From Nitrospirae bacterium GWC2_42_7 (lineage in GTDB: Bacteria > Nitrospirota > Thermodesulfovibrionia > Thermodesulfovibrionales > UBA6898): a stretch of 10,536 nucleotides of DNA. Location of the stretch: contig MHDW01000223.1 of the NCBI GenBank assembly GCA_001803645.1, positions 8,528 through 19,063 on the forward strand. Direction: 5' to 3'. Positions within the stretch are counted from its first letter, which is position 1, and each line of letters opens with the position of its first letter. The notes beneath the pieces were generated by a model, which saw only the letters and a program-made list of their open reading frames with translations, was not told where the DNA came from and did no database searches. Made by a program: the position numbers and the translations under genes. Below are positions 1-6,307 of the stretch, in pieces.

Positions 1-1
1 G

Positions 2-118
2 GTAATAATGGGATGCATAATCACAGGGACTATAGCTTTTGTTCTGATAAACCTCCTTGTTGATATCATATATTTCTATATTGACCCGAGAATAAGGATA
101 CATGGGACCAACAATTAA
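2..118 (+). CDS. DppB/OppB-type ABC transporter permease, C-terminal fragment
   Basis: Only the last 38 codons are in the window and the gene continues to the left. The reading frame ends with a hydrophobic helix followed by the pattern LLVDIIYFYIDPRIRI. This matches the end of the DppB/OppB inner-membrane permease family, where a final membrane helix runs into 'NLLVDLLY...DPRIR'. The stop codon (TAA, 116-118) lies inside the next gene, giving a 17-nt overlap with the DppC-type permease. That is the usual dppB-dppC arrangement and implies co-transcription and translational coupling. The family forms one half of the membrane channel of a peptide, nickel or related solute importer; the substrate cannot be read from this fragment. 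Confidence 0.8.
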   Translation, partial: VIMGCIITGTIAFVLINLLVDIIYFYIDPRIRIHGTNN

Positions 119-914
119 GATATCAGCAGGGATAATAATTATCACATTCATCCTTTCTCTGTTCTCTTCTTTTATAGTTCCATATGATCCGAACGCAATA
201 GACCTTGACAAACTAAAGCAGCCGCCTTCTTTCAAGCATATTTTCGGGACCGACAATAAGGGAAGGGACATCTTTGCGCGGATACTCTACGGGGGGAAGA
301 TATCTATAAGCGTAGCAGTCTTCGCAGCTCTGTTTTCCATGAGCATCGGTCTTGTGGCTGGATTGCTTTCAGGTTATTTTGGCGGAAAAACTGATACAAC
401 TATCATGGCTGTAGTTGACCTTCTGCTTGCATTTCCGGCATTGCTCCTGGCAATAGGGGTGTCTGTAATCTTCTCTCCCGGGATCTTTACAGTAATGACT
501 GCGCTCTCAGCAGTCGGATGGGCATCTTTTGCAAGACTTGTCAGGGGGCAGGTACTCTCTCTTCGGGAATCATCCTTTGTTGAAGCTGCAAAGGCGATAG
601 GATGTAATAATGTGAGGATACTATTTGTCCATATACTGCCACAATGCATACCACTTGCTCTTGTCATGGCAGGGATGCGACTAGGCGGGTACGTACTTAC
701 AGAAGCTGCCCTGAGTTTCCTTGGCCTTGGAGTTCAACCTCCGACTGCAACGTGGGGTTCAATGATAAGCACCAGCAGGATATTTATAAGTTCTGCGCCC
801 TGGATGGTAATTTTCCCGGGACTTATGATAGCAGTGACAGCTCTGAGCTTTAATCTTCTCGGAGATGGGCTGAAAAAAAGATATGACAGCAATAAAGAAA
901 GCAGGTTTTCTTAA
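102..914 (+). CDS. DppC/OppC-type ABC transporter permease
   Basis: This is a complete 270-aa inner-membrane permease of the DppC/OppC/NikC group (binding-protein-dependent transport, BPD_transp_1 fold). It has an N-terminal membrane helix (about residues 6-26), then the family motif FGTDNKGRD (48-56), which precedes the core helices. The cytoplasmic EAA loop that docks on the ATPase subunits starts with EAAKAIG at 161-167 and ends near residue 180. The C-terminus FNLLGDGLKKRYD (250-262) is also typical. Length is slightly below the usual 280-300 aa but complete at both ends. The ATG overlaps the preceding dppB-type gene by 17 nt, with AAGGA just upstream, so translation is probably coupled. 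No ATPase or binding-protein gene follows; those must lie upstream or elsewhere. Peptide is the default substrate guess, but nickel or another small solute is possible. Confidence 0.93.
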   Translation: MGPTIKISAGIIIITFILSLFSSFIVPYDPNAIDLDKLKQPPSFKHIFGTDNKGRDIFARILYGGKISISVAVFAALFSMSIGLVAGLLSGYFGGKTDTTIMAVVDLLLAFPALLLAIGVSVIFSPGIFTVMTALSAVGWASFARLVRGQVLSLRESSFVEAAKAIGCNNVRILFVHILPQCIPLALVMAGMRLGGYVLTEAALSFLGLGVQPPTATWGSMISTSRIFISSAPWMVIFPGLMIAVTALSFNLLGDGLKKRYDSNKESRFS

Positions 915-948
915 AAAAATATCAGGAAGCCTGATCCTCATTTTTTTT
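913..948. terminator. Bidirectional intrinsic terminator between convergent units
   Basis: A perfect 6-bp stem, ATCAGG (921-926) with CCTGAT (930-935) around a 3-nt loop, sits exactly between the permease stop codon and the response-regulator stop codon. On the minus strand the stem is followed after one base by seven T (919-913), a good terminator for the kinase-regulator operon. On the plus strand eight T (941-948) follow after a 5-nt gap, a weaker terminator for the transporter operon. The plus-strand T run lies inside the end of the regulator gene. Confidence 0.75.
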
Positions 949-1315
949 CTGAAAGATACTTGTTGAGTTTTTCCCTTAAATTTGCTACCCGGAAAGGTTT
1001 TGTCAAATAGTCGTCACAGCCTGCTTCCCGTGCCATCTTCTCGTCATATTTTGCTGTGCGTGCTGTTATCGCAATTATAGGTATGTCTTTCAACATTTTA
1101 TTGCCCTTGATTATTTTTGTGGCCTCATATCCGTTGATCCTGGGGATCATTATGTCCATGATGATGAGATCAGGTATGTGCTCAAAAGCCATACGTACTG
1201 CTTCATCCCCGTCGGTTGCAAAGATCAGTTCGTGGGTCCTTTCACCTATTGAAAGAGCTATTATTTCCCTGCTGGTGCTTTCATCTTCAACAACTAAAAT
1301 TTTCTTTTTATTCAT
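938..1315 (-). CDS. Stand-alone CheY-like response regulator receiver
   Basis: This 125-aa protein is a single receiver (REC) domain with no output domain. All signature residues are visible: the acidic pair E10-D11, the phospho-acceptor D54 in IIMDIMIP, T84 in IIAIT, and K106 in the LTKPF motif. The start codon lies one nucleotide after the stop of the membrane histidine kinase gene, and a strong AAGGAG sits 7 nt upstream, inside the last kinase codons. The kinase is therefore the obvious phosphodonor and the two genes form an operon. With no DNA-binding or enzymatic domain, the regulator must act by protein-protein contact (as CheY, DivK or Spo0F do) or pass phosphate to a further histidine phosphotransferase. 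Its target is not in the window. A hairpin terminator follows the stop codon directly. Confidence 0.95.
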   Translation of the reverse strand: MNKKKILVVEDESTSREIIALSIGERTHELIFATDGDEAVRMAFEHIPDLIIMDIMIPRINGYEATKIIKGNKMLKDIPIIAITARTAKYDEKMAREAGCDDYLTKPFRVANLREKLNKYLSEKK

Positions 1316-1316
1316 T

Positions 1317-3236
1317 TTAATTCTCCTTTTCCATGTTCATTTCCTGCATTGGCAATCGTATATTTATGGATACACCGTCTTCTGAAAGATTTTCTAGAAA
1401 AAAAGTGCCCCCATGACTTTCAATTATATCACGCGCCAGACTGATATTCACATTGGCCTGTCTTAGATCCATTATGGCAGGCGAACCGTTGTCTCTCCCG
1501 CCGCATTCTATATGTTCAAATGTAGTACTGTTCATGATCTTGCCCTGATTTCTGGTGTTAATTATTACATCGCCTTTGTCTTTGTCAATATCAGTGTAAA
1601 TGAAAAGATCGCTTTTGGGATACGCATATCTTATCTGATTATGAAGTATGTTAAAAAGCACGCACTGAAGGAGCTGTTTGTCTGCGCATATAATTAAGGA
1701 TATCTTTCCGCTATTATCCAGAAGCCCCTCTTTGATAACCTTTATATCTTTTTTCTTTATATCTTCGCTGAACTCTATTAAAAGGCCGTCAACAAGAGTA
1801 TTAAGTTGGAATTCGCTTCTGACTAAAGCTATCTTGTTGCGCAGTCTTATGGGATTGACTGGCAGTGTGAATTTGAAGGTGCTTCCTCCTCCTGGTGTTT
1901 TTTCATGCCAGACCTTACCCCAGTGAAGCTCTACGATCTCTTTTACGGTTGAAAGGCCGATCCCGGCCCCGTAAGGATAATATCTGTTGTCAGGGTCCTT
2001 TCCCCTGTAGAACCTTTCAAAAATATGAGATATATCTTCATCAGGTATGCCAGGACCATTGTCAGCAATTGTAAAAATAACCACCTGATTGCTGAATATG
2101 ATATGCGGGAAATGTTTATCAAGTGAGGAATCTGTTTCAATATCCTCGGATATCATTATTGATCCGCCCTCTTGTGTGAATTTCAGGGAGTTTCCGATAA
2201 TATTCAAAAGAACCCTTTCGATCTTCTCCCTGTCAGCAAGAATTTCAGGGAGTTTCTTTGTCTTTTGCGAAGAATGGACAATTTTTATTTTTTTCATTTT
2301 TGCGGCAGGCTTTAACTGATCTATTATATTCATTGAAATAGCCGGGGGATCTATCCGTTCAATGTTCAGTGAACATCTTCCGGACTGAATTTTAGACAGA
2401 TCGAGGAGATTGTCAATAAGTGCGAGAAGGTCATGGCTCTTTAATAACATTTTGTTAAGGAATTCCGTCTGTTTTTTGTTTAGGCTTCCGGCCTCTCCTG
2501 CAAGTATGATATCCGTATATCCTATTATTCCGGTTAATGGGGTTTTAAGTTCATGGCTCATAACAGCCACAAAATCTTTCTGCAGTTCTTCAAGTTTTTT
2601 ACATAGATCGAGTTCTTTCTGTTTCCGGTCCAGATCACTGCTGACAACTTTTAGTTTATGACTTAGATTATGCAAAGCCTGCCAGGCTTTGGACTTTCCT
2701 TCTGCAAACCATCCGCAGGCTGCTGACAGAAATATAAGTCCTGCGATATCGAGTGCCATGCGCCTTGAGTTAACGAAAGTCGTTCCTGAAACAATATAAT
2801 CTGTAAATAGATAAGCAAGAACCATGAAAGGGCCCAAAACAAGGCTGAGACTGAAACTAGCCCTCATTGCTACCATTATTATCAGAAAGAAATAAAAAGT
2901 AAGCAGGCCGTTTTCGTAAAGGTTAGAAAAATATACAAGGGTTACCAGAAGCAGAATGTCTGTAAAGAGAAAGAAAGAGATAAAATGATGAATGTCCTTC
3001 TTTGCTCCCCCGGTATAAAGCAGATAAGAGACATAAATATTGTAAAGACATCCCAGGAATACAAAAAGATATAGCGTCTGCAGGTCTGTCTCGATGGAAG
3101 TATCCATGAAAAACCTGATAAAAGCAAAAATGGCAAGAACTACCCATCTTATAAGAGATACGATCCATTCAGTTGTTATTGCCTGTGAGATCTGGTCGTA
3201 TTCAGTGCTCTTGTTTAGTTTTAATATCTTTTCCAC
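1317..3236 (-). CDS. Membrane sensor histidine kinase with a second, degenerate ATPase domain
   Basis: This is a 639-aa hybrid-like sensor kinase. Residues 25-177 hold about six membrane helices with short loops, so the sensing part is integral to the membrane and has no large periplasmic domain. A charged coiled-coil (about 188-220) leads to the HisKA dimerisation domain with the phospho-accepting H228 in MSHELKTPL. The HATPase_c domain has its N box (N345, N349), G1 box DNGPG (392-396), F box (405-412) and G2 box GAGIGL (423-428), all intact. After residue 460 a further 170 residues resemble another linker plus HATPase domain. N529 and N533 are kept with the same spacing, but the glycine boxes are lost (N563-Q-G and ANVNIS at 594-599). 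The GTG start is the first possible one after an in-frame TAG (3248-3246); no Shine-Dalgarno is evident. It is co-transcribed with the receiver gene. Confidence 0.93.
   Translation of the reverse strand: MEKILKLNKSTEYDQISQAITTEWIVSLIRWVVLAIFAFIRFFMDTSIETDLQTLYLFVFLGCLYNIYVSYLLYTGGAKKDIHHFISFFLFTDILLLVTLVYFSNLYENGLLTFYFFLIIMVAMRASFSLSLVLGPFMVLAYLFTDYIVSGTTFVNSRRMALDIAGLIFLSAACGWFAEGKSKAWQALHNLSHKLKVVSSDLDRKQKELDLCKKLEELQKDFVAVMSHELKTPLTGIIGYTDIILAGEAGSLNKKQTEFLNKMLLKSHDLLALIDNLLDLSKIQSGRCSLNIERIDPPAISMNIIDQLKPAAKMKKIKIVHSSQKTKKLPEILADREKIERVLLNIIGNSLKFTQEGGSIMISEDIETDSSLDKHFPHIIFSNQVVIFTIADNGPGIPDEDISHIFERFYRGKDPDNRYYPYGAGIGLSTVKEIVELHWGKVWHEKTPGGGSTFKFTLPVNPIRLRNKIALVRSEFQLNTLVDGLLIEFSEDIKKKDIKVIKEGLLDNSGKISLIICADKQLLQCVLFNILHNQIRYAYPKSDLFIYTDIDKDKGDVIINTRNQGKIMNSTTFEHIECGGRDNGSPAIMDLRQANVNISLARDIIESHGGTFFLENLSEDGVSINIRLPMQEMNMEKEN
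1323..1328 (-). promoter_or_regulatory. Strong Shine-Dalgarno of the receiver gene inside the kinase gene
   Basis: Read on the minus strand, AAGGAG ends 7 nt before the ATG at 1315. It lies within the last codons of the kinase gene, whose TAA stop (1319-1317) is separated from the ATG by one base. The kinase itself starts with GTG and no obvious Shine-Dalgarno, so the regulator is probably made in excess of the kinase. Confidence 0.7.
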
Positions 3237-3318
3237 AATAAAATACTAACACATGGATGGAACGAGGTAAAGATTAATTCGCGGCTTCTACGTAGTATTA
3301 CTTAGATAATTATTTGAC

Positions 3319-3361
3319 ACAACTTTAAATTATAAGTTGTACTTCTTAAGTATCCGAAGTA
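3319..3361. promoter_or_regulatory. Two adjacent inverted repeats in the divergent kinase/rmuC intergenic region
   Basis: The first repeat is perfect: ACAACTT (3319-3325) and AAGTTGT (3334-3340) with an 8-nt AT-rich spacer. The second starts with the next shared base: TACTTC (3340-3345) and GAAGTA (3356-3361) with a 10-nt spacer. On the minus strand a TATAAT (3334-3329), with a weak -35 TTCGGA (3358-3353, 18-nt spacing), overlaps the first repeat, so it could be an operator over the kinase promoter. The rest of the 194-nt gap (3237-3430) holds the rmuC -10 and Shine-Dalgarno and no gene. The repeats are visible; the operator role is inference. Confidence 0.4.
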
Positions 3362-3387
3362 TATTAGTTTTTTGTATGTCTTTGAAA

Positions 3388-3393
3388 TATAAT
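3388..3393 (+). promoter_or_regulatory. Candidate -10 element of the rmuC-mtgA operon
   Basis: A perfect TATAAT lies about 40 nt upstream of the rmuC start codon, followed by AAAGGAG (3414-3420) at a usable 10-nt distance from the ATG. No good -35 box is found at 16-18 nt spacing. A perfect TTGACA exists further upstream (3314-3319) but is too far away to pair with this -10. The promoter may therefore be activator-dependent, or the real one may differ. Confidence 0.4.
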
Positions 3394-3430
3394 ATAGTAG
3401 TATTTGATAGGTTAAAGGAGAATAAACCTG

Positions 3431-4759
3431 ATGGAAACAGTAGGTTGCTTATTTTTAGGGATAATTTTAGGTTTTATTGTCGCATGGTTTTTTGCTAAGG
3501 CACGTTCACAGGTTATGATTACAGGTCTTGAAAAAAGAGCAAGCTCTTCTGATGCGGTCAATAATGAACTAAGACAACAGGTCAACCAGAAAGATGCGGC
3601 ATTAAATAATTTACAGAAAGATTTGGATGCTGAACGGGAACTTAAGGCAAAGTTCGAAGAATCACAAAAACATCTTAAGGAAGAAATAGAGCGTTTTAAT
3701 GAGATCGAAAAACAACTAAAAGAAACCTTTAAATCTTTGTCTCTGGATGCTCTTACAAAAAACTCTGAAGAGTTTATGAAACTTGCTGAAGGGAAACTAA
3801 AGGAACAGACCATAGAAGGCAAGAAAGAGCTTGAAGGCAAAAAAGAGCTTATTGACCAGAACATTGAGACAATAGGAAAAACCCTTTCAGAGGTCCAGAG
3901 AAAGATAGAAGAAGTCGGAAAGGCCAGTGGTGAAAAGTTTTCAGAAGTTTCTACTCTTATTAAAAAGCATGAAGAGGTTACAGTTAAATTGAGAGACACT
4001 ACCGACCATCTCAGACAGGCGCTTGCAAGTTCAAAAAAGCGCGGAGAATGGGGTGAAAGAATGGCAGAGGATGTTATCAGGCTTGTAGGAATGGTCGAAG
4101 GCATAAACTATATCAAGCAGAAAACACTGGAGCACGCATCAGGCAGGCCTGATTTTACTTTCCTTCTCCCGAATAAATTAAAGATAAACATGGATGTAAA
4201 ATTTCCTTTGGATAACTACCAACACTATCTAGACGCACAGAATGAGCATGACAAAAAACGCTTTAGGGATGAACTTATGAAAAATACAAAGATAATGATC
4301 AGACAGGTAACCACCAGGGAATATATTAACCCTGCTGAAAATACAGTTGATTATGTTCTTATCTTCATTCCAAACGAGCAGATATACAGCTTTATAAACG
4401 AGTCTGATATAACAATAATGGACGAAGCGTTAAGGCAAAAGGTCATCTTATGCTCTCCGTTCACTCTTTATGCAGTTCTTGCTGTGATCAGGCAAGCAGT
4501 AGAAAACTTTAATCTGGAACAGACCGCATCAGAAATATTAGAACTCCTGTCAGAATTTTCGAAGCAATGGAATGCTTATAAGGACAAATTCAAACTTATG
4601 GGCGAAAAACTGGATGCTGCTAAAAAAGAATATGATGCTATTGTCACAACGAGAACAAATATGCTCGAGAGGCCTCTTAGGAAAATAGATGAATTAAGGA
4701 AGCAGAAAGCTATTGGGTTTGATGAAGAGATAAAGCTTGATGAAACTACACTTCTTTAA
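3431..4759 (+). CDS. rmuC: RmuC-family DNA recombination/maintenance protein
   Basis: This 442-aa protein has the RmuC layout. There is an N-terminal membrane anchor (about 5-22), a long charged coiled-coil (about 30-200), and the conserved RmuC core starting at KKRGEWGE (202-209). The core shows GRPDF (238-242) and MDVKFP (254-259), spaced like a PD-(D/E)xK nuclease active site (D241, D255, K257). A C-terminal helical part closes it. The family is known for limiting rearrangements at inverted repeats in E. coli, and a nuclease-like fold has been proposed; the reaction is not proven by this sequence. The start has AAAGGAG 10 nt upstream. It is the first gene of a likely operon with mtgA (19-nt gap). 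Residues 129-140 are a tandem duplication of EGKKEL in the coiled-coil. Confidence 0.93.
   Translation: METVGCLFLGIILGFIVAWFFAKARSQVMITGLEKRASSSDAVNNELRQQVNQKDAALNNLQKDLDAERELKAKFEESQKHLKEEIERFNEIEKQLKETFKSLSLDALTKNSEEFMKLAEGKLKEQTIEGKKELEGKKELIDQNIETIGKTLSEVQRKIEEVGKASGEKFSEVSTLIKKHEEVTVKLRDTTDHLRQALASSKKRGEWGERMAEDVIRLVGMVEGINYIKQKTLEHASGRPDFTFLLPNKLKINMDVKFPLDNYQHYLDAQNEHDKKRFRDELMKNTKIMIRQVTTREYINPAENTVDYVLIFIPNEQIYSFINESDITIMDEALRQKVILCSPFTLYAVLAVIRQAVENFNLEQTASEILELLSEFSKQWNAYKDKFKLMGEKLDAAKKEYDAIVTTRTNMLERPLRKIDELRKQKAIGFDEEIKLDETTLL
3815..3850 (+). repeat. rmuC: 18-nt tandem duplication within the rmuC coiled-coil
   Basis: Two direct copies (3815-3832 and 3833-3850) differ at one base and encode EGKKEL twice (residues 129-140). 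The unit is in frame and lengthens the coiled-coil by six residues, so it is a harmless recent duplication. It could serve as a strain marker. Confidence 0.75.
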
Positions 4760-4778
4760 ATATTGAATATATTTTGTC

Positions 4779-5576
4779 ATGAGAAAAAAGAAGAAGTCAT
4801 TTTTAAAAAGATTAATTTATCTCACTCTTATTGCATTAGCCGGTTTTATCGCTTTGCAGTTCATCTATCCTGATATATCGAAACTCAAAAAAGAGAATCC
4901 TAAAAAAACAGCTATGATGGAATATCGAGAAGAGGAATGGAAAGAAAAAGGGAAGAAAGGCGGAATTACCCAGAAATGGGTACCATACAGCCGGATATCA
5001 CCCTTTATGACAAAAGCTGTACTTATAGGCGAGGATGATAAGTTCTGGCAGCATGAGGGTTTTGATTATACGGCGATGCAAAAGGCAATAGAAAAGGATA
5101 TTAAAGCAAAGAAGTTCAAGCTCGGCGGCAGCACTATAAGCCAGCAGCTTGCCAAGAACCTGTTCCTTACCCCTTCAAAAAATCCTGTTAGGAAAGTACG
5201 CGAGGCAATTATTACATGGAGAATGGAGAGAGCCCTTTCAAAGAAAAGAATACTTGAAATATATCTCAATGTGGCAGAGTGGGGTGAGGGTATTTTTGGT
5301 ATTGAAGCAGCCTCAAGGCATTACTACGGAATACCTGCCTCTTCTTTAAACGCGGAGCAGTCTGCAAGGCTCTCAGCTGTTTTGCCTAACCCACGCAGGT
5401 TTAATCCGCTCGGAGAACAGAAATATGTTGTTCGTCGAGCCGATCTTATTTACAGCATCATGGTCAAAAGAGGAATAGTTCCTCCTGAATTTGAGGAAAT
5501 AAGCGAGGATAAGGAAACTGTCTCTCCACCTGAATCAGATTATGTTCCAATAAATGAAACAAAATCATCACAATAA
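4779..5576 (+). CDS. mtgA: Monofunctional biosynthetic peptidoglycan glycosyltransferase
   Basis: This is a 265-aa family GT51 enzyme that polymerises lipid II into glycan strands on the outer face of the inner membrane, without a transpeptidase domain. A lysine-rich N-terminus (KKKK, 3-6) and one membrane helix (about 11-31) form the anchor. The glycosyltransferase motifs appear in order: EDDKFWQHEG (85-94, with catalytic E85), GGSTISQQLAKN (116-127), RKVRE (138-142, with the second glutamate E142), and KRILEIYLN (156-164). After residue 240 a polar, probably disordered tail follows. Length fits MtgA (about 230-270 aa). It starts 19 nt after rmuC on the same strand, so it is probably co-transcribed. 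No clear Shine-Dalgarno precedes the ATG, which suggests modest translation or coupling. The next gene (cobO) converges with only 18 nt between stop codons and no visible hairpin terminator. Confidence 0.95.
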   Translation: MRKKKKSFLKRLIYLTLIALAGFIALQFIYPDISKLKKENPKKTAMMEYREEEWKEKGKKGGITQKWVPYSRISPFMTKAVLIGEDDKFWQHEGFDYTAMQKAIEKDIKAKKFKLGGSTISQQLAKNLFLTPSKNPVRKVREAIITWRMERALSKKRILEIYLNVAEWGEGIFGIEAASRHYYGIPASSLNAEQSARLSAVLPNPRRFNPLGEQKYVVRRADLIYSIMVKRGIVPPEFEEISEDKETVSPPESDYVPINETKSSQ

Positions 5577-5594
5577 TTTTCTTCACAGCTAAAG

Positions 5595-6119
5595 TCAGAA
5601 CTCTATGCCTTTTCTTGCCAGTATCTTCTTTTTGTAAGGATGTTTTACTTCTTTCATGAAAGTCAGATAATCAGCTTCGTCAGCAATTTTTGGAGTAAGG
5701 CCTCGTCCGGTCAGAACAAGTTCAAGGGAGCCGGGCTTTGATCTTATGAATTTAACAGCCTCATCCTCTGAGATAAGCCCTTCTGAGGCCATGCATAGAA
5801 ATTCATCGAGGATAATAAGGTCATAGGTGTTTTCATGAAAAATCATATCCAGATCCGACAAGGCTTTCTTTGATGCCTTTTTTATGATGTTCCTGTCAGC
5901 AGTTGGATTGAAGAGGGGAGATTTGACACTGCGGAATATATGCACGTCAACGCCTATCTGCTTCAGAATATCAGTCTCGCCCTTTGAATTCTTTTCCTTG
6001 AAGAACTGTGCAAAAAAAACCCTGAAATTGCGGCTCTTTGCCCTTACAGCAAGACCTACAGCAGCAGTTGTTTTGCCTTTGCCGTTTCCGGTATATATGT
6101 GGATCAGCCCTTTTCTCAT
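5595..6119 (-). CDS. cobO: Cob(I)yrinic acid a,c-diamide adenosyltransferase (CobO/BtuR type)
   Basis: This 174-aa enzyme transfers the adenosyl group of ATP to cob(I)alamin or cobyrinic acid diamide in the cytoplasm, as part of coenzyme B12 synthesis or salvage. It has the P-loop GNGKGKTT (11-18), GE (47-48), the Walker B-like LIILDE (101-106), ELVLTGRG (133-140), KHPY (159-162) and the typical last residues KGIEF. An ATG 66 nt further upstream is in frame, but the extra 22 codons would be read across the tRNA-Gly gene; the ATG at 6119 sets the family's normal N-terminus. That start is 13 nt after the tRNA 3' end, with no Shine-Dalgarno, so it is probably expressed from the tRNA promoter and translated from a very short leader after tRNA processing. 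No other cobalamin gene is in the window, so salvage of corrinoids is as likely as full synthesis. Confidence 0.93.
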   Translation of the reverse strand: MRKGLIHIYTGNGKGKTTAAVGLAVRAKSRNFRVFFAQFFKEKNSKGETDILKQIGVDVHIFRSVKSPLFNPTADRNIIKKASKKALSDLDMIFHENTYDLIILDEFLCMASEGLISEDEAVKFIRSKPGSLELVLTGRGLTPKIADEADYLTFMKEVKHPYKKKILARKGIEF

Positions 6120-6132
6120 GGATATTATTAAG

Positions 6133-6207
6133 TGGAGCGGGCGACGGGATTCGAACCCGCGACTTCCAGCTTGGGAAGCTAACACTCTACCACTGAGTTA
6201 CGCCCGC
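6133..6207 (-). tRNA. tRNA-Gly (anticodon CCC), CCA encoded
   Basis: The minus strand folds into a full 75-nt cloverleaf. The acceptor stem is GCGGGCG with CGCCCGC; the D stem is ACTC/GAGT with the AGTGGTA loop. The anticodon stem is TTAGC/GCTGG with loop TTCCCAA, and the T stem is GCGGG/CCCGT with loop TTCGAAT. The anticodon CCC (6175-6173) reads GGG glycine codons. The discriminator base is T, as expected for bacterial tRNA-Gly, and CCA is encoded at the 3' end (6135-6133). The cobO start follows 13 nt downstream. Confidence 0.97.
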
Positions 6208-6217
6208 AGCAGTGTTT

Positions 6218-6247
6218 ATAATAATCAAGCAATGTTTTATAAATCAA
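6218..6247 (-). promoter_or_regulatory. Candidate promoter of the tRNA-Gly-cobO unit
   Basis: On the minus strand TTGATT (6247-6242) and TATTAT (6223-6218) are spaced by 18 nt. The -10 ends 10 nt before the tRNA 5' end, leaving a leader of only a few bases, as is usual for tRNA genes. It lies in the 100-nt divergent gap between this unit and the tRNA nucleotidyltransferase gene. Confidence 0.4.
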
Positions 6248-6307
6248 GGTGCATGGTGAATCTAAAGGAATAGATTTTAGAAATAATAAGTAGGATAATA
6301 GAATCAC

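Noticed and set aside
644..853. Other-frame open stretches inside the permease and kinase genes
   Set aside because: They overlap strongly supported genes, have no ribosome-binding sites and no recognisable protein features.
3314..3319. Perfect TTGACA on the plus strand
   Set aside because: At 16-18 nt spacing only TTGTAC-like sequence is present, and the good TATAAT at 3388 is too far away; no complete promoter can be built with it.
3412..4104. Long open frame on the minus strand opposite rmuC
   Set aside because: It is serine- and phenylalanine-rich, lies fully antisense to a clear rmuC coding region, and has no motif or ribosome-binding site.
6120..6185. In-frame 22-codon N-terminal extension of cobO
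   Set aside because: It would be read through the tRNA-Gly gene and has no counterpart in the CobO family; the ATG at 6119 gives the normal N-terminus.
5884..6273. Plus-strand open frame across cobO and the tRNA, with a GRRDSNPRLPAWEA-like segment
   Set aside because: This segment is the well-known false translation of the antisense strand of a tRNA-Gly gene; the rest is antisense to cobO.
6261..6281. AT-rich inverted repeat TCTAAA/TTTAGA upstream of the nucleotidyltransferase gene
   Set aside because: The six-base arms of A/T-rich sequence are likely by chance in this DNA, and no promoter box is aligned with it.
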